DNA of 64,000 bases, from contig NZ_JACIBC010000002.1 in assembly GCF_014195095.1 (NCBI RefSeq), forward strand, positions 434,001 through 498,000, written 5' to 3'. A program made the position numbers and the translations under genes. This stretch comes from Rhizobium sp. BK602 (GTDB taxonomy: Bacteria > Pseudomonadota > Alphaproteobacteria > Rhizobiales > Rhizobiaceae). Positions 8,353-20,555 of the stretch are shown piece by piece; the stretch's first letter is position 1; every line of letters begins with the position of its first letter. The notes under the pieces were generated by a model. It did no database searches. It worked only from the letters and a program-made list of their open reading frames with translations, and was not told the origin of the DNA.

Positions 8353-11300
8353 ATGAAGTTCAACAGGCTTCGTCTCGTCGGCTTCAAGTCCTTCGTGGAA
8401 CCGGCGGAATTCGTCATCGAGCGTGGCCTGACCGGCGTCGTCGGCCCCAACGGCTGCGGCAAGTCCAACCTGGTCGAGGCGCTACGCTGGGTCATGGGCG
8501 AGAATTCCTACAAGAACATGCGCGCCTCCGGCATGGACGACGTCATCTTTTCCGGTTCCGGCAACCGCCCGGCGCGCAACACCGCCGAAGTCGGCCTCTA
8601 TCTCGACAATAGCGACCGCACCGCGCCTGCCGCCTTCAACGACAGCGACGAAATCCAGGTCACCCGCCGTATCGAGCGCGAGCAGGGCTCGCTCTATCGT
8701 ATCAACGGCAAGGAAGCCCGCGCCAAGGATGTGCAGCTTCTCTTCGCCGATGCGTCCACGGGCGCACGCTCGCCGTCGATGGTCGGCCAGGGGCGTATCG
8801 GTGAATTGATCCAGGCCAAGCCCCAGGCCCGCCGCCAGCTTCTTGAAGAGGCGGCCGGCATTTCCGGCCTGCATTCGCGCCGGCATGAGGCGGAACTGCG
8901 TCTGCGCGCCGCCGAAAGCAATCTCGAGCGCCTCGACGACGTGACCTCGCAGCTCGAAAGCCAGATCGAGAGCCTGAAGCGCCAGGCCCGGCAGGCCAAT
9001 CGCTTCAAGATGTTGTCCGCCGATATCCGCGCTCGTGAGGCCATGCTTCTGCATATCCGCTGGGTGCAGGCGAAGGAAGCCGAGGCCGAGGCCGACAGCG
9101 CGCTCAATCAGGCCACCGTGCTGGTCGCCGAGAAGGCTCAGCTGCAGATGGAGGCGGCGAAGGCGCAGGGTATCGCCAGCTTCAAGCTGCCGGAACTGCG
9201 CGAAGACGAGGCGAAGGCCGCGGCCGCTTTGCAACGCTTGCAATTCGCCCGCAATCAGCTGGAAGAGGATGCCAATCGCATCCTGCGCCGCCGCGATGAG
9301 CTGACCCGGCGCCTGGCGCAATTGGCGGAAGACATCCGCCGCGAGGAGCGCCTTGTCGCCGACAATGCCGCCATCCTTGCCAAGCTTGATGCCGAAGAGG
9401 CCGATATCGCGGAAATCCTCGCCGATTCCGGTCGGCTTGCGGAAGAGACGCACGAGGCTTTCGAGAGCGCCGCCGCCAAGCTTGCCGACAGCGAACGCGT
9501 CTTTGCCGCGCTGACGGCGGAGCGGGCCGAGGCCGCTGCCGCCCGCAACCAGCTCGAACGCGCCATTCGCGATCTCGCCGACCGCAAGATGCGGCTGGAG
9601 CGGCAGATGGATGAGGCGAGCGGCGAGCTTGCCGCGATCGGCGAGAAGATCGCGACCCTGCCGGACCCCGGCGAGAAACGCGATATGGTCGAGGCGGCGG
9701 AGGCCGTGGTGGCCGACGCCGAGGCGGTAATCCAGAGCGTCGAAGCAGCGCTTGCCAGGGCGCGCGAGACCGAAGCGCTGTCGCGCACGCCGGTCGATCA
9801 GGCCCGCTCGCGGCTGAACGCCCTGGAAACGGAAGCCCGTACCATCTCCAAGATGCTGGCGGCCGGTGCCGCCTCCGGTGCATTTCCGCCGGTTGCCGAA
9901 GACCTGCGCGTCGATCGTGGTTTCGAGACCGCGCTTGGCGCCGCCCTTGGCGATGATCTGGAATCGCCTCTCGACCCGCAAGCGCCGGCTCATTGGTCGG
10001 ACAATGGCAGCGGCAGCGCCGATCCCGCCTTACCGGAAGGCGTCACGCCGCTGATTTCGCATGTGCGGGCGCCGGCCGTGCTGACCCGGCGCCTGCGCCA
10101 GATCGGTCTGGCCGCTGCTGCCGATGCCCAGCGCCTGATGCCGTCGTTGAAACCCGGTCAGCGGCTGGTGACCAGGGATGGTGCCGTCTATCGCTGGGAT
10201 GGCCATGTGACCGGGGCTGACGCGCCGAGCGCGGCGGCCCTGCGGCTGGCGCAGAAGAACCGCCTTGCCGAACTCGAGGCGGAAGTCGAGCTCGCCCGCG
10301 ATGTCCTGACCGAGGCCGAAGAGCGTTTTGCCGCGGCCGGCGAGGCTATCCGGGCGGAAGAAGGGCAGCTGGTGATCGCGCGTGATGCCAGCCGGCTTGC
10401 AGCGCGTCATCTTGGCGAAGCCCGTGAGGCTCTGGCGGCGGCCGAGCGCGCCTCCGGCGATCTGATCCGCCGAAGGGATGTGATCACCGAGGCCGTCAGC
10501 CATCTGCAGACGCAGTTGGAAGACGTCGCCGTGCAGGATGAAAACGCCCGCATCGAGCTGGAAGACGCCCCCGATCTGAACGCGATCGACCTCAAGCTGC
10601 GCAATCAGCAGGCGGACGTGGCGACCGATCGTGGCGTGCTGGCCGAAGCCCGCGCCCGTCATGAGGGGCTGAACCGCGAAAATGAGGCCCGGCAGCGCCG
10701 CATCCTGGCGATCCGGCAGGAGCGCGACGGCTGGCGCCAGCGCGCCGCAAGCGCCGAGGAGCACATTCAGACCCTGCGCGATCGCGAGGAGGAAGCGCGC
10801 GACGAAGCCGCCGAGCTCGATCTTGCCCCCGACGAATTCGACGACAAGCGCCGCGCGCTGATGAACGAATTGCAGAAGGCCGAAGAGGCCCGCCGCGTCG
10901 CGGCCGATCGTCTCGCCGAGGCGGAAATCGTTCAGCGCGAGGCCGACCGCCAGGCGGCGACGGCCCTGTCGGAACTGGCCGAAAGCCGCGAAAAGCGCGG
11001 CCGCGTCGAGGAGCGGCTGGTATCCGCCCGCGAACGCCGCCAGGAAAGCGAGCTGCGCATCCGCCAGGCGCTGAATGTCGAGCCGCATGAGGCGCTGCGG
11101 CTGGCGGGCCTGTCGGCGACGCAGGCCATTCCCGATCTGCGGGAGGTCGAACGCGAAGTGGAGCGCTTGAAGATCGAGCGCGAACGCCTGGGTGCGGTCA
11201 ATCTGCGCGCCGAGGAGGAAAGCAAGGAGCTGACCGAGCGGCTGCAGGCGCTGATCAAGGAACGCGACGATGTCATCGACGCGATCAGGAAGCTGCGCGG

Positions 11301-11814
11301 CGCGATCCAGAGCCTCAACCGCGAAGGCCGAGAACGGCTGATTGCCGCTTTCGACGTCGTCAACGCGCAGTTCCAGCGGCTGTTCACCCACCTCTTCGGC
11401 GGCGGTACGGCCGAACTGCAGCTGATCGAATCCGACGATCCGCTGGAGGCCGGCCTCGAAATCCTCGCCCGCCCGCCGGGCAAGAAGCCGCAGACCATGA
11501 CGCTGCTCTCCGGCGGCGAGCAGGCGCTGACGGCGATGGCGCTGATCTTTGCCGTCTTCCTCACCAATCCCGCGCCGATCTGCGTGCTGGACGAAGTGGA
11601 TGCGCCGCTCGACGATCACAATGTCGAGCGCTATTGCAACCTCATGGACGAGATGGCCGCCTCGACCGAGACGCGCTTCGTGGTCATCACTCACAATCCC
11701 ATCACCATGGCGCGCATGGACCGCCTCTTCGGCGTCACCATGGCCGAGCAGGGCGTTTCACAACTGGTTTCCGTCGATTTGCAGACGGCGGAGCGGTTGC
11801 GCGAGATTGCGTAA
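8353..11814 (+). CDS. smc: Chromosome partition protein SMC
   Basis: 1153 aa, normal for alphaproteobacterial SMC. The N-terminal ATPase half contains Walker A GPNGCGKSN near residue 35. Two long Ala/Glu/Arg-rich coiled coils flank a hinge at about residues 500-625 (GVTPLISHVRAPAVLTRRLRQ). The C-terminal half has signature LLSGGEQALTAMALIFA and Walker B VLDEVDAPLDDHN. It organises the chromosome with ScpAB. AAGGAGG precedes the ATG by nine bases. Numerous long antisense frames here are shadows of its biased codons. Confidence 0.97.
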   Translation: MKFNRLRLVGFKSFVEPAEFVIERGLTGVVGPNGCGKSNLVEALRWVMGENSYKNMRASGMDDVIFSGSGNRPARNTAEVGLYLDNSDRTAPAAFNDSDEIQVTRRIEREQGSLYRINGKEARAKDVQLLFADASTGARSPSMVGQGRIGELIQAKPQARRQLLEEAAGISGLHSRRHEAELRLRAAESNLERLDDVTSQLESQIESLKRQARQANRFKMLSADIRAREAMLLHIRWVQAKEAEAEADSALNQATVLVAEKAQLQMEAAKAQGIASFKLPELREDEAKAAAALQRLQFARNQLEEDANRILRRRDELTRRLAQLAEDIRREERLVADNAAILAKLDAEEADIAEILADSGRLAEETHEAFESAAAKLADSERVFAALTAERAEAAAARNQLERAIRDLADRKMRLERQMDEASGELAAIGEKIATLPDPGEKRDMVEAAEAVVADAEAVIQSVEAALARARETEALSRTPVDQARSRLNALETEARTISKMLAAGAASGAFPPVAEDLRVDRGFETALGAALGDDLESPLDPQAPAHWSDNGSGSADPALPEGVTPLISHVRAPAVLTRRLRQIGLAAAADAQRLMPSLKPGQRLVTRDGAVYRWDGHVTGADAPSAAALRLAQKNRLAELEAEVELARDVLTEAEERFAAAGEAIRAEEGQLVIARDASRLAARHLGEAREALAAAERASGDLIRRRDVITEAVSHLQTQLEDVAVQDENARIELEDAPDLNAIDLKLRNQQADVATDRGVLAEARARHEGLNRENEARQRRILAIRQERDGWRQRAASAEEHIQTLRDREEEARDEAAELDLAPDEFDDKRRALMNELQKAEEARRVAADRLAEAEIVQREADRQAATALSELAESREKRGRVEERLVSARERRQESELRIRQALNVEPHEALRLAGLSATQAIPDLREVEREVERLKIERERLGAVNLRAEEESKELTERLQALIKERDDVIDAIRKLRGAIQSLNREGRERLIAAFDVVNAQFQRLFTHLFGGGTAELQLIESDDPLEAGLEILARPPGKKPQTMTLLSGGEQALTAMALIFAVFLTNPAPICVLDEVDAPLDDHNVERYCNLMDEMAASTETRFVVITHNPITMARMDRLFGVTMAEQGVSQLVSVDLQTAERLREIA

Positions 11815-11970
11815 GGAACCCTTTTCGAGTGGCCTCCTTTCCGGGTGGAAAGAGAGAAAACCGTTCCCATATGCCAAGAAATTGCAGCTTCGGCTGCCGT
11901 GCGCTTATAAAGCGTGATAGTCTTGTTTTCGATCGACAATACGTGGCGCTGAACCGCCCGGAAGGGAAGC

Positions 11971-13296
11971 ATGTCTGGATCTGATGGCAGTATTTTCGAT
12001 ATTCTCGGGATACTTGCCGTATTGTTTCTTGTCGCGGCCAATGGCTTTTTCGTTGCCGCGGAGTTTTCTCTCGTCTCCGTACGGCGCAGCCGCGTGACCG
12101 AGCTCGTCGCCGAAGGGCGGATGAACTCCAAGGCGCTGCAAAAGGCCGTCGACAATCTCGACGCCAATCTCGCCGCCACGCAGCTCGGCATCACCATCTC
12201 CTCGCTCGCGCTTGGCTGGGTCGGCGAACCGGCGCTCGCCCATCTGCTGGAGCCGCTTCTCGATTTCCTCCCCGGTGCCTGGGCGGCGGCCGGATCGCAT
12301 GCCGTCGCCGTGGTGATCTCCTTCATCATCATCACCGCCCTGCATATCGTGCTCGGTGAGCTCGCGCCGAAGAGCCTGGCCTTGCAGCGCAGCGAAGGCA
12401 CGGCCTTGGGCGTCGTGCGGCCGCTCGGCCTTTTCCTCTTCCTGCTTCGTCCGGCGATCACCGTGCTGAACGGACTTGGAAACCTGGTGTTGCGGCTTTT
12501 CGGCCTGCGGCCGGGCACGGGCGAGGGTTCGCTGCATTCTCCGGCGGAGATCAAGCTTCTGGTCGCCGAAAGTCAGGAAGCCGGCCTTCTGGAGCAGGCG
12601 CAGCAGGAGCTTGTCGAGCGTGTCTTCAACATCGGCGATCGCGATGTCTCCGACATCATGACGCCGCGGCTGGAGGTCGACTGGATCGATGCCGACGACA
12701 CGCCGGAGGAAATGCAGAAAACCATCCGCGAAAGTCGCTTCGAGCAGCTCCTGGTCGGCCGCGGCTCGATCGACGAGCCGATCGGCATGATCCTGAAAAA
12801 GGATCTGCTCGACCAGCTTTTGAACGGCAAGCCGCTCGATCCGATGGCGGTCATCCGCCAGCCTTTGGTCGTTCACGAAGCGACGGCCGTCTTCAAGGTG
12901 CTGGAAAGCTTCAAGCGCGCGCCGGTTCGCCTCGCCATGGTCATCGACGAATATGGCAGCCTGGAAGGCATCGTCACCCAGACGGACCTGTTGGAAGCCA
13001 TCGCCGGTGACCTGCCCGACATGGACAATGAGGGGCCGGATGTGGTCGAGCGCGCCGACGGCTCGCTGTTGATGGAAGGCATGATGCCGGCCTACGACGC
13101 CTTCCAGCGGCTGGGCCTGCGCGAGACCTCCGACGACAGCAGCTTCCACACCCTTGCCGGTTTCGCGCTCTATCAGCTCGGTCATCTTCCGGAAGTCGGC
13201 GAAAGCTTCACCTATGGCGGCTGGCACTTCGAAATCATCGATCTCGACGGCATGCGCATCGACAAGATCTTGGCGAAGCGGGAGGCGGGGGCGTAA
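11971..13296 (+). CDS. Hemolysin-family (CNNM/CBS/CorC) membrane protein
   Basis: 441 aa. An N-terminal CNNM domain with about four hydrophobic segments (ILGILAVLFLVAANGFFVAAEFSLVSVRRSR onward) is followed by a pair of CBS domains (DIMTPRLEVDWIDADDTPEE to YGSLEGIVTQTDLLEAIAGD) and a C-terminal CorC/HlyC domain. Homologues affect Mg2+ or Co2+ homeostasis; the hemolysin name is historical. GGAAGGG precedes the start. Confidence 0.9.
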   Translation: MSGSDGSIFDILGILAVLFLVAANGFFVAAEFSLVSVRRSRVTELVAEGRMNSKALQKAVDNLDANLAATQLGITISSLALGWVGEPALAHLLEPLLDFLPGAWAAAGSHAVAVVISFIIITALHIVLGELAPKSLALQRSEGTALGVVRPLGLFLFLLRPAITVLNGLGNLVLRLFGLRPGTGEGSLHSPAEIKLLVAESQEAGLLEQAQQELVERVFNIGDRDVSDIMTPRLEVDWIDADDTPEEMQKTIRESRFEQLLVGRGSIDEPIGMILKKDLLDQLLNGKPLDPMAVIRQPLVVHEATAVFKVLESFKRAPVRLAMVIDEYGSLEGIVTQTDLLEAIAGDLPDMDNEGPDVVERADGSLLMEGMMPAYDAFQRLGLRETSDDSSFHTLAGFALYQLGHLPEVGESFTYGGWHFEIIDLDGMRIDKILAKREAGA

Positions 13297-13307
13297 GATT
13301 CTGTTCC

Positions 13308-13607
13308 TTATTCGTTCGTGAGCCGAACCTCTCTGCCGCCGTGGAATATGCGCATAATGGTCACGGTATTCCCTTTGATGCGGAAAGCGATGGTCGCCCT
13401 GTGGCGATATCCTACCGTGCGCAAGCCTGGGCTGATGTCATCGTGACGCATGCCACGCTCCGGAAACGTCTCGAACGCCGCGCAATGATCAATCAAGCGC
13501 TCGACATAGTCCCGCGCCGTTCGATCGCCGGCTTCCTGAAGCAGATAATCATAGAGTTCGGCCAAATCGGCCCGCGCATCGGCATCGAATATGATCTCAT
13601 ATTTCAT
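13308..13607 (-). CDS. parE: ParE-type toxin
   Basis: 99 aa. KYEIIFDADARADLAELYDYLLQEAGDRTARDYVERLIDHCAAFETFPERGMRHDDISPGLR then YRHRATIAFRIKGNTVTIMRIFHGGREV is the ParE form of the RelE fold. ParE toxins typically poison gyrase. It lies directly downstream of its antitoxin with a 5-bp gap. Confidence 0.9.
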   Translation of the reverse strand: MKYEIIFDADARADLAELYDYLLQEAGDRTARDYVERLIDHCAAFETFPERGMRHDDISPGLRTVGYRHRATIAFRIKGNTVTIMRIFHGGREVRLTNE

Positions 13608-13612
13608 GAAAG

Positions 13613-13894
13613 CTAGATTTTCTGCCCGCTTCGCAAGTTCATATGGGCTTGTAGCTGCTTGCGGGTCTCTTCGGCGGACAGGCCGCGACTAGGATTGGCG
13701 TCATGCGCCTCGATCGTCGGGACGACCTCTTGGCGCAACCATCTTTCCATTGCCGCATCACGAGCGGCCAGAGCGCGCAGGCCATCGCGAATAACTTCGC
13801 TTTCGCTCGCGTACTCGCCAGACGAAACCTTATTTTTCACCATCTGAGCCATTTCCAGCGGAAGCGTGATGCTGAGGGCTTGGGTCGTTCTCAT
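13613..13894 (-). CDS. parD: ParD-type antitoxin
   Basis: 93 aa. Ribbon-helix-helix ALSITLPLEMAQMVKNKVSSGEYASESEVIRDGLRALAARDAAMERW is classic ParD, with a C-terminal tail that binds the toxin. I use ATG 13894, which has AAAGGAG in front, instead of the longer frame. A perfect 17-bp palindrome lies upstream and probably mediates autorepression. Confidence 0.9.
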   Translation of the reverse strand: MRTTQALSITLPLEMAQMVKNKVSSGEYASESEVIRDGLRALAARDAAMERWLRQEVVPTIEAHDANPSRGLSAEETRKQLQAHMNLRSGQKI

Positions 13895-13927
13895 GGACGT
13901 CTCCTTTGTCACCTTTGATAACACGAA

Positions 13928-13944
13928 ATAGGATTTAATCCTAT
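13928..13944. promoter_or_regulatory. 17-bp palindrome upstream of parD
   Basis: ATAGGATT-T-AATCCTAT is perfectly symmetrical and lies 33 bp upstream of the parD start, the expected place for a ParD autoregulatory operator. Confidence 0.6.
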
Positions 13945-14079
13945 CGCATCCTTGTGAGCGTATGGTTTATTCAACCTACGTCTCATATTTATTGTGCAAC
14001 GCAACATTTTGCCGTATTTGTCGATTTTCATTTCCGTCTCAATGAATTAAGTTCAACTTCAGGAGTTGGACGGGGGAAA

Positions 14080-16746
<2,667 letters not shown>

Positions 16747-16776
16747 GATTGGGCGCTGTCGGCGGCGATTTCGGTG

Positions 16777-17046
16777 TCACCAATAGCCGCGACGATGATA
16801 ATAGCGCGGCCCGATGACATAGGGCGGTCCCCAGAAGAAGTCGTCATTGCTTTCCATGAAGGCGCGCTGGTCGGCGCGCCGGCTCAAGTCCTGATTCATC
16901 AGGCAATTGCCGAAATTCTGCGTGCCGCGCTTGAAGCCGTAGGAGCTGCATTTCGCCTCGTCCGCCGCCCGGATCTGCTCCGCCGTCTGGCAGGCGGAGA
17001 GCGTGATCGCGATGGCGAGGAGCGAAGCAACGGGAACGATACGCAT
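16777..17046 (-). CDS. Small lipoprotein, unknown
   Basis: 89 aa. A lipoprotein signal ends in LSAC (Cys19), followed by QTAEQIRAADEAKCSSYGFKRGTQNFGNCLMNQDLSRR. Two internal Cys may form a disulfide. The C-terminal tail is aromatic and Tyr-rich (FWGPPYVIGPRYYHRRGYW). Similar small lipoproteins are common in rhizobia; role unknown. Confidence 0.7.
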   Translation of the reverse strand: MRIVPVASLLAIAITLSACQTAEQIRAADEAKCSSYGFKRGTQNFGNCLMNQDLSRRADQRAFMESNDDFFWGPPYVIGPRYYHRRGYW

Positions 17047-17238
17047 GGCTCGATATCCGGATTAGAGCAATTCCAGGAAAAACGCGTCGCGACTTTCCGC
17101 CCGGAATTGCGTCAAAACAATAGGATGGAGAGCTTCAATGATTCCGTGAAGCGCTGATGCTCTCCAGATGTGCAGTCGAAATCATAGCGCCGCTCGGCAA
17201 GGCGCGAAAGCTCCGCCGCGCGACAGGACGGGGGATAA

Positions 17239-17664
17239 TCAGGCGGCGTCGGGCAGCTTTTCCGGCAGGCGCCGCAGCAGATCGACGAAGGCATCGGTGA
17301 AGCTCAGCAGATGCTCGGTTTCCTCATCCGGCTGCAACAGGCGAATTTCCGCGCCGTCGCCGTCAAGTGCCGCGAAGATGATGCGGATATCCTCACCGCC
17401 TCGCGGAACCCACAGAACGGCTAGCCGCCGGCAATCGGGGATCAACCCGGCAGCCGGAAGATCGAACAGGAATTCACCGCCGACCGCCTTGGCTGCGGTT
17501 CGCACGGCCTCGCAAAATCCCACTTCGCCACCGGAAAAGCCGTCGAGCGACAGCTCCAGCTCAAGCAGTTCGAGCGGCAGGACAGGCTCTATGGCATCGC
17601 CGGCCGCATTGGCCGCTACAGGCGACGGCTTGGCGGCGATGTCTGGCGATTGCGTCGTTCCCAT
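17239..17664 (-). CDS. Hypothetical protein
   Basis: 141 aa from ATG 17664, with AAAGGA nine bases upstream; ATG 17682 and GTG 17688 are alternatives in the same frame. An Ala/Pro-rich head precedes an alpha/beta region with LLELELSLDGFSGGEVGFCEAVR and RLAVLWVPRGGEDIRIIFAALDGDG. I do not recognise a family. The A/T-rich interval 17689-17780 upstream may contain its promoter. Confidence 0.55.
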   Translation of the reverse strand: MGTTQSPDIAAKPSPVAANAAGDAIEPVLPLELLELELSLDGFSGGEVGFCEAVRTAAKAVGGEFLFDLPAAGLIPDCRRLAVLWVPRGGEDIRIIFAALDGDGAEIRLLQPDEETEHLLSFTDAFVDLLRRLPEKLPDAA

Positions 17665-17898
17665 CTCCTCAAGTCCTTTCATGGCCACGGTAAAACACGA
17701 AAATCATGGCCTTTTTTCGGAATTTAAGCAAGTACTCACACTTTTCTGCTAGGCGCCGCCGGATCGGCAGGCAGTGGAACCTTGTTCAGTCGTGCCGCGA
17801 CATCCGATTTATTTTCGCCGTTTCTTGCTCTAAACATGAAATCGATCTTCGGGATTCGGTTGGTCCGGCTTCCGATCCGACGCGCCGACGAGCCCTTG

Positions 17899-18837
17899 AT
17901 GACCATCCGCTTCGACCGTCCCGTTTCGCATGCCGCACGCGCCGCGCGCCTGATCGCTTCCTTTGCGCTGGTGCTGTGCGGAGTGATCTTGATCGGCCAT
18001 CGGTTCGGGCCGCTGGAAACTCCCTATTTCATTCTGCTGCTGCTGATTTCGGCCGGTTTCGCCGCGCTGGCGGTGCTGCTGGCGGTCGTTGGCCTGACGC
18101 AGCTCTGGCGCTTTGCCGCCCTTGGCGGCGTTTCGGCCGTGAAGGCGCTGATCTATGCTGCCCTGCCGCTCGCCATCGTCGGCATCGGCGTGGAGCGTTA
18201 CTGGACGCGGCCGGCGATCTACGACGTCTCTACCGACCTCGTCGATGCGCCGGAATGGCTGGCGCAATCCGAGGCGAGACAACTCTGGCTGCCGGCACGG
18301 CGGCTGGTCACGCCCGGCGACCGCGAGGCGCAATATGTCGCTTATCCCGCGCTGACCAGCCGGCGCTATGAAGGCGCTTCCGACCGGGTGCTGGAGGCGG
18401 TGCGCAAGGTTGCAAGAGACAGTCACATCACCATCGTCAAGGCGGAAGGCACCGACGTGATCGATCCGAACGGCGATCCGAAGCCGCGGCGGCGCACCGT
18501 GCGCCAGAAGCCGAGCCCGACGGCGGATGACAGCGCCGTCACCGACATGCCCGACGTCATTCCGGTGCCGACGCCGCGCCCGCGGCCCTATCGCGACGGC
18601 GTGGCCGATCTCATCCGCCAGAATACCGATGTCATTCTGCAGGGCGAAACGCGCACGCGCATCTTCGGCCTGCCCTTCGACATATTGATCCGCCTGCGTG
18701 AGGAGGCGGAGACCACGCTGGTCGATGTCCGCGTCGCCTCGCGCTATGGCCAGGACGATCTCGGCATCAGCGCCAATATCACTGAGAACTATTTGAAGGC
18801 GCTGGATGCCGAACTGCTGGGCATTGCGGGCAGCTGA
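17899..18837 (+). CDS. DUF1499 membrane protein
   Basis: 312 aa from ATG 17899; the frame is open to 17782 and an ATG at 17836 is possible. Three hydrophobic segments (about residues 17-37, 45-67 and 82-100) precede a soluble DUF1499 domain (YPALTSRRYEGASDRVLEAVRKVARDS, then GLPFDILIRLREEAETTLVDVRVASRYGQDDLG). A Pro/Arg-rich linker splits the domain. Function unknown. Confidence 0.75.
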   Translation: MTIRFDRPVSHAARAARLIASFALVLCGVILIGHRFGPLETPYFILLLLISAGFAALAVLLAVVGLTQLWRFAALGGVSAVKALIYAALPLAIVGIGVERYWTRPAIYDVSTDLVDAPEWLAQSEARQLWLPARRLVTPGDREAQYVAYPALTSRRYEGASDRVLEAVRKVARDSHITIVKAEGTDVIDPNGDPKPRRRTVRQKPSPTADDSAVTDMPDVIPVPTPRPRPYRDGVADLIRQNTDVILQGETRTRIFGLPFDILIRLREEAETTLVDVRVASRYGQDDLGISANITENYLKALDAELLGIAGS

Positions 18838-18843
18838 GATTAT

Positions 18844-19752
18844 TCAGGCGGGCCGGTAGGCGCCGAGCAGGGCGGGCGGCCCGTCCGTCCGCACCGCGCC
18901 CTTTTCCACCAGATCCTCCAGATGCGCCAGCACCGACAGGGCAGCCGCACCATGCAGGCGCGGATCGGTGTCGCGGTAGATGACCTTCACCATGTCGGGG
19001 ATCAGCCGGTCGCCGGCCTTGACGCGCTCCAGTATGGCGCGCTCGCGCATGCGCCGATGCATCCGGATCCCGCGCATGAAGGAGGCCGGCTCCGTCACCG
19101 GCCCGCCATGGCCGGGCAGGAACAGCCGGTCATCGCGGGCAAGCAGTCGGTCGATCGAGGCCATGTAGTCGGCCATGGAGCCATCGGGCGGCGCGACGAT
19201 GGTCGTCGCCCAGGCCATGACATGATCGGCCGAAAAGACGATGCCGCTGCCCTCGAGCGCGAAACAGGCGTGATTGGCCGTGTGGCCGGGCGTCAGAAGC
19301 GCGGTCAGCTGCCAACCGTCTCCCGAGACGCTTTCGCCGTCGCCGAGCACGATGTCCGGCCGAAAATCCGTATCCGAGCTTTCGGAAAAGGGATTGATTT
19401 CGCCGGCATGCAGCGGCCGCGAGGCCCGATGCGGCCCTTCGCCGACCGTCAGTGCCCCCGTTGCCTCCTTCAGCCGCCTGGCGAGCGGCGAGTGGTCGCG
19501 ATGGGTATGGCTGACGAAGATATGCGTCAGCTCGCGCCCCTTGAGCGCCGCCATCAGCGCCGCGAAATGCGCCTCGTTCTCCGGGCCGGGATCGATGACC
19601 GCCACCGAGGAGGTGCCGACGATATAGCTGTTGGTGCCATGAAAGGTGAAGGGGCTGGGATTGTTGACCGTCATCCGCTGAATACCCGGCGCCACCGCTA
19701 CGGCGCTGCCATAGGCCGGCACGAAGGCAAGGTCGAATTCGGGAACGCTCAT
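18844..19752 (-). CDS. Metallo-beta-lactamase-fold hydrolase
   Basis: 302 aa. The metal-binding motif HTHRDHSPLAR (H-x-H-x-D-H) is intact, followed by the downstream ligands in TPGHTANHACF, FSADHVM and FLPGHGGPV. A C-terminal helical domain resembles the LACTB2/RNase-type subgroup. It could be a thioester or nucleic-acid hydrolase; the substrate is unassigned. Confidence 0.88.
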   Translation of the reverse strand: MSVPEFDLAFVPAYGSAVAVAPGIQRMTVNNPSPFTFHGTNSYIVGTSSVAVIDPGPENEAHFAALMAALKGRELTHIFVSHTHRDHSPLARRLKEATGALTVGEGPHRASRPLHAGEINPFSESSDTDFRPDIVLGDGESVSGDGWQLTALLTPGHTANHACFALEGSGIVFSADHVMAWATTIVAPPDGSMADYMASIDRLLARDDRLFLPGHGGPVTEPASFMRGIRMHRRMRERAILERVKAGDRLIPDMVKVIYRDTDPRLHGAAALSVLAHLEDLVEKGAVRTDGPPALLGAYRPA

Positions 19753-19763
19753 GATCGCCTGAA

Positions 19764-20063
19764 CTATCGTTTGTATTCGATTTCTATGAAGGACATCGGC
19801 TCGGCCCCGGCATTGACGACATTATGCTCGACGCCGGCATCGCGCCGGTAGGCCGCGCCGGCCGCGAGATCGACCCGCCGGCTTCCATCCGCCTCCTCGA
19901 TCAGGAACTGGCAATCGGTCATCGGCACAACGACATAGCCGAGGCCGTGAACATGATGGCCGGTATCGGCGCCCGGCTCGAAATCCCATCGAGTGATGCG
20001 CACGACGGCATCGTCGGCAAGCACGGTGGGGTGAGCGGGCGGGCGGGCACGATATTGGCTCAT
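19764..20063 (-). CDS. Cupin-domain protein
   Basis: 99 aa starting at ATG 20063 behind GGGAG. The cupin barrel carries GADTGHHVHGLGYVVVPMTDCQFLIEE, giving the metal-binding histidines, then RRDAGVEHNVVNAGAEPMSFIEIEY. A single small beta-barrel, perhaps an isomerase or sensor. It ends 11 bp before the metallo-hydrolase start and is probably co-transcribed. Confidence 0.82.
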   Translation of the reverse strand: MSQYRARPPAHPTVLADDAVVRITRWDFEPGADTGHHVHGLGYVVVPMTDCQFLIEEADGSRRVDLAAGAAYRRDAGVEHNVVNAGAEPMSFIEIEYKR

Positions 20064-20155
20064 CGGAGCTCCCTGACTGGATTTGGGCTGGACAAGACCT
20101 ATCATAGCGCCCGTCGAAGCGCACAGAAATATGCATCCGGCAGCAACTTAATGAT

Positions 20156-20184
20156 TGTGGGCCGATGCGACCTTTGCTAATCAG
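20156..20184 (+). promoter_or_regulatory. Promoter for tRNA-Gln
   Basis: TTGTGG (20156-20161), a 17-bp spacer, then TAATCA (20179-20184); the tRNA begins 38 bp further on. A near-consensus housekeeping-sigma promoter. Confidence 0.55.
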
Positions 20185-20221
20185 ACGCCGATTTGGCCGG
20201 CATAGCCGCCATATCCTCTGT

Positions 20222-20296
20222 TGGGGCGTCGCCAAGCGGTAAGGCACCGGTTTTTGGTACCGGCATTCCCAGGTTCGAATCCTGGCGCCCCAGCCA
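20222..20296 (+). tRNA. tRNA-Gln (anticodon TTG)
   Basis: The acceptor stem TGGGGCG pairs with CGCCCCA. The anticodon arm CCGGT-TTTTGGT-ACCGG has anticodon TTG. The T arm AGG-TTCGAAT-CCT closes correctly and CCA is encoded at 20294-20296. Confidence 0.95.
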
Positions 20297-20555
20297 TGCA
20301 TGTCAGCTTCGATCTCAAGGGCAATCCGGGCTATTGTATTGGCCGCGAAGTTCGTCGGCTTGCGTTGGGCTTGGTGCTCAACCCGACATATAGGGCTAAT
20401 TTATTAGTTTTTACTTATAATTCCAATTGCTATACCGCTTTGATCGCGCCAGTGTTTCGGCTTATCTAAGCAGTATACTGTTATCTCCCCCACCCTTAAA
20501 GCTTGCTTGACCTTTCTCCTGCAATCTCACCGCCAACAATTCAATACAGGCGGTC

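Noticed and set aside
8482..11694. Long minus-strand frames opposite smc
   Set aside because: Antisense shadows of a well-supported SMC gene; no ribosome sites or recognisable domains.
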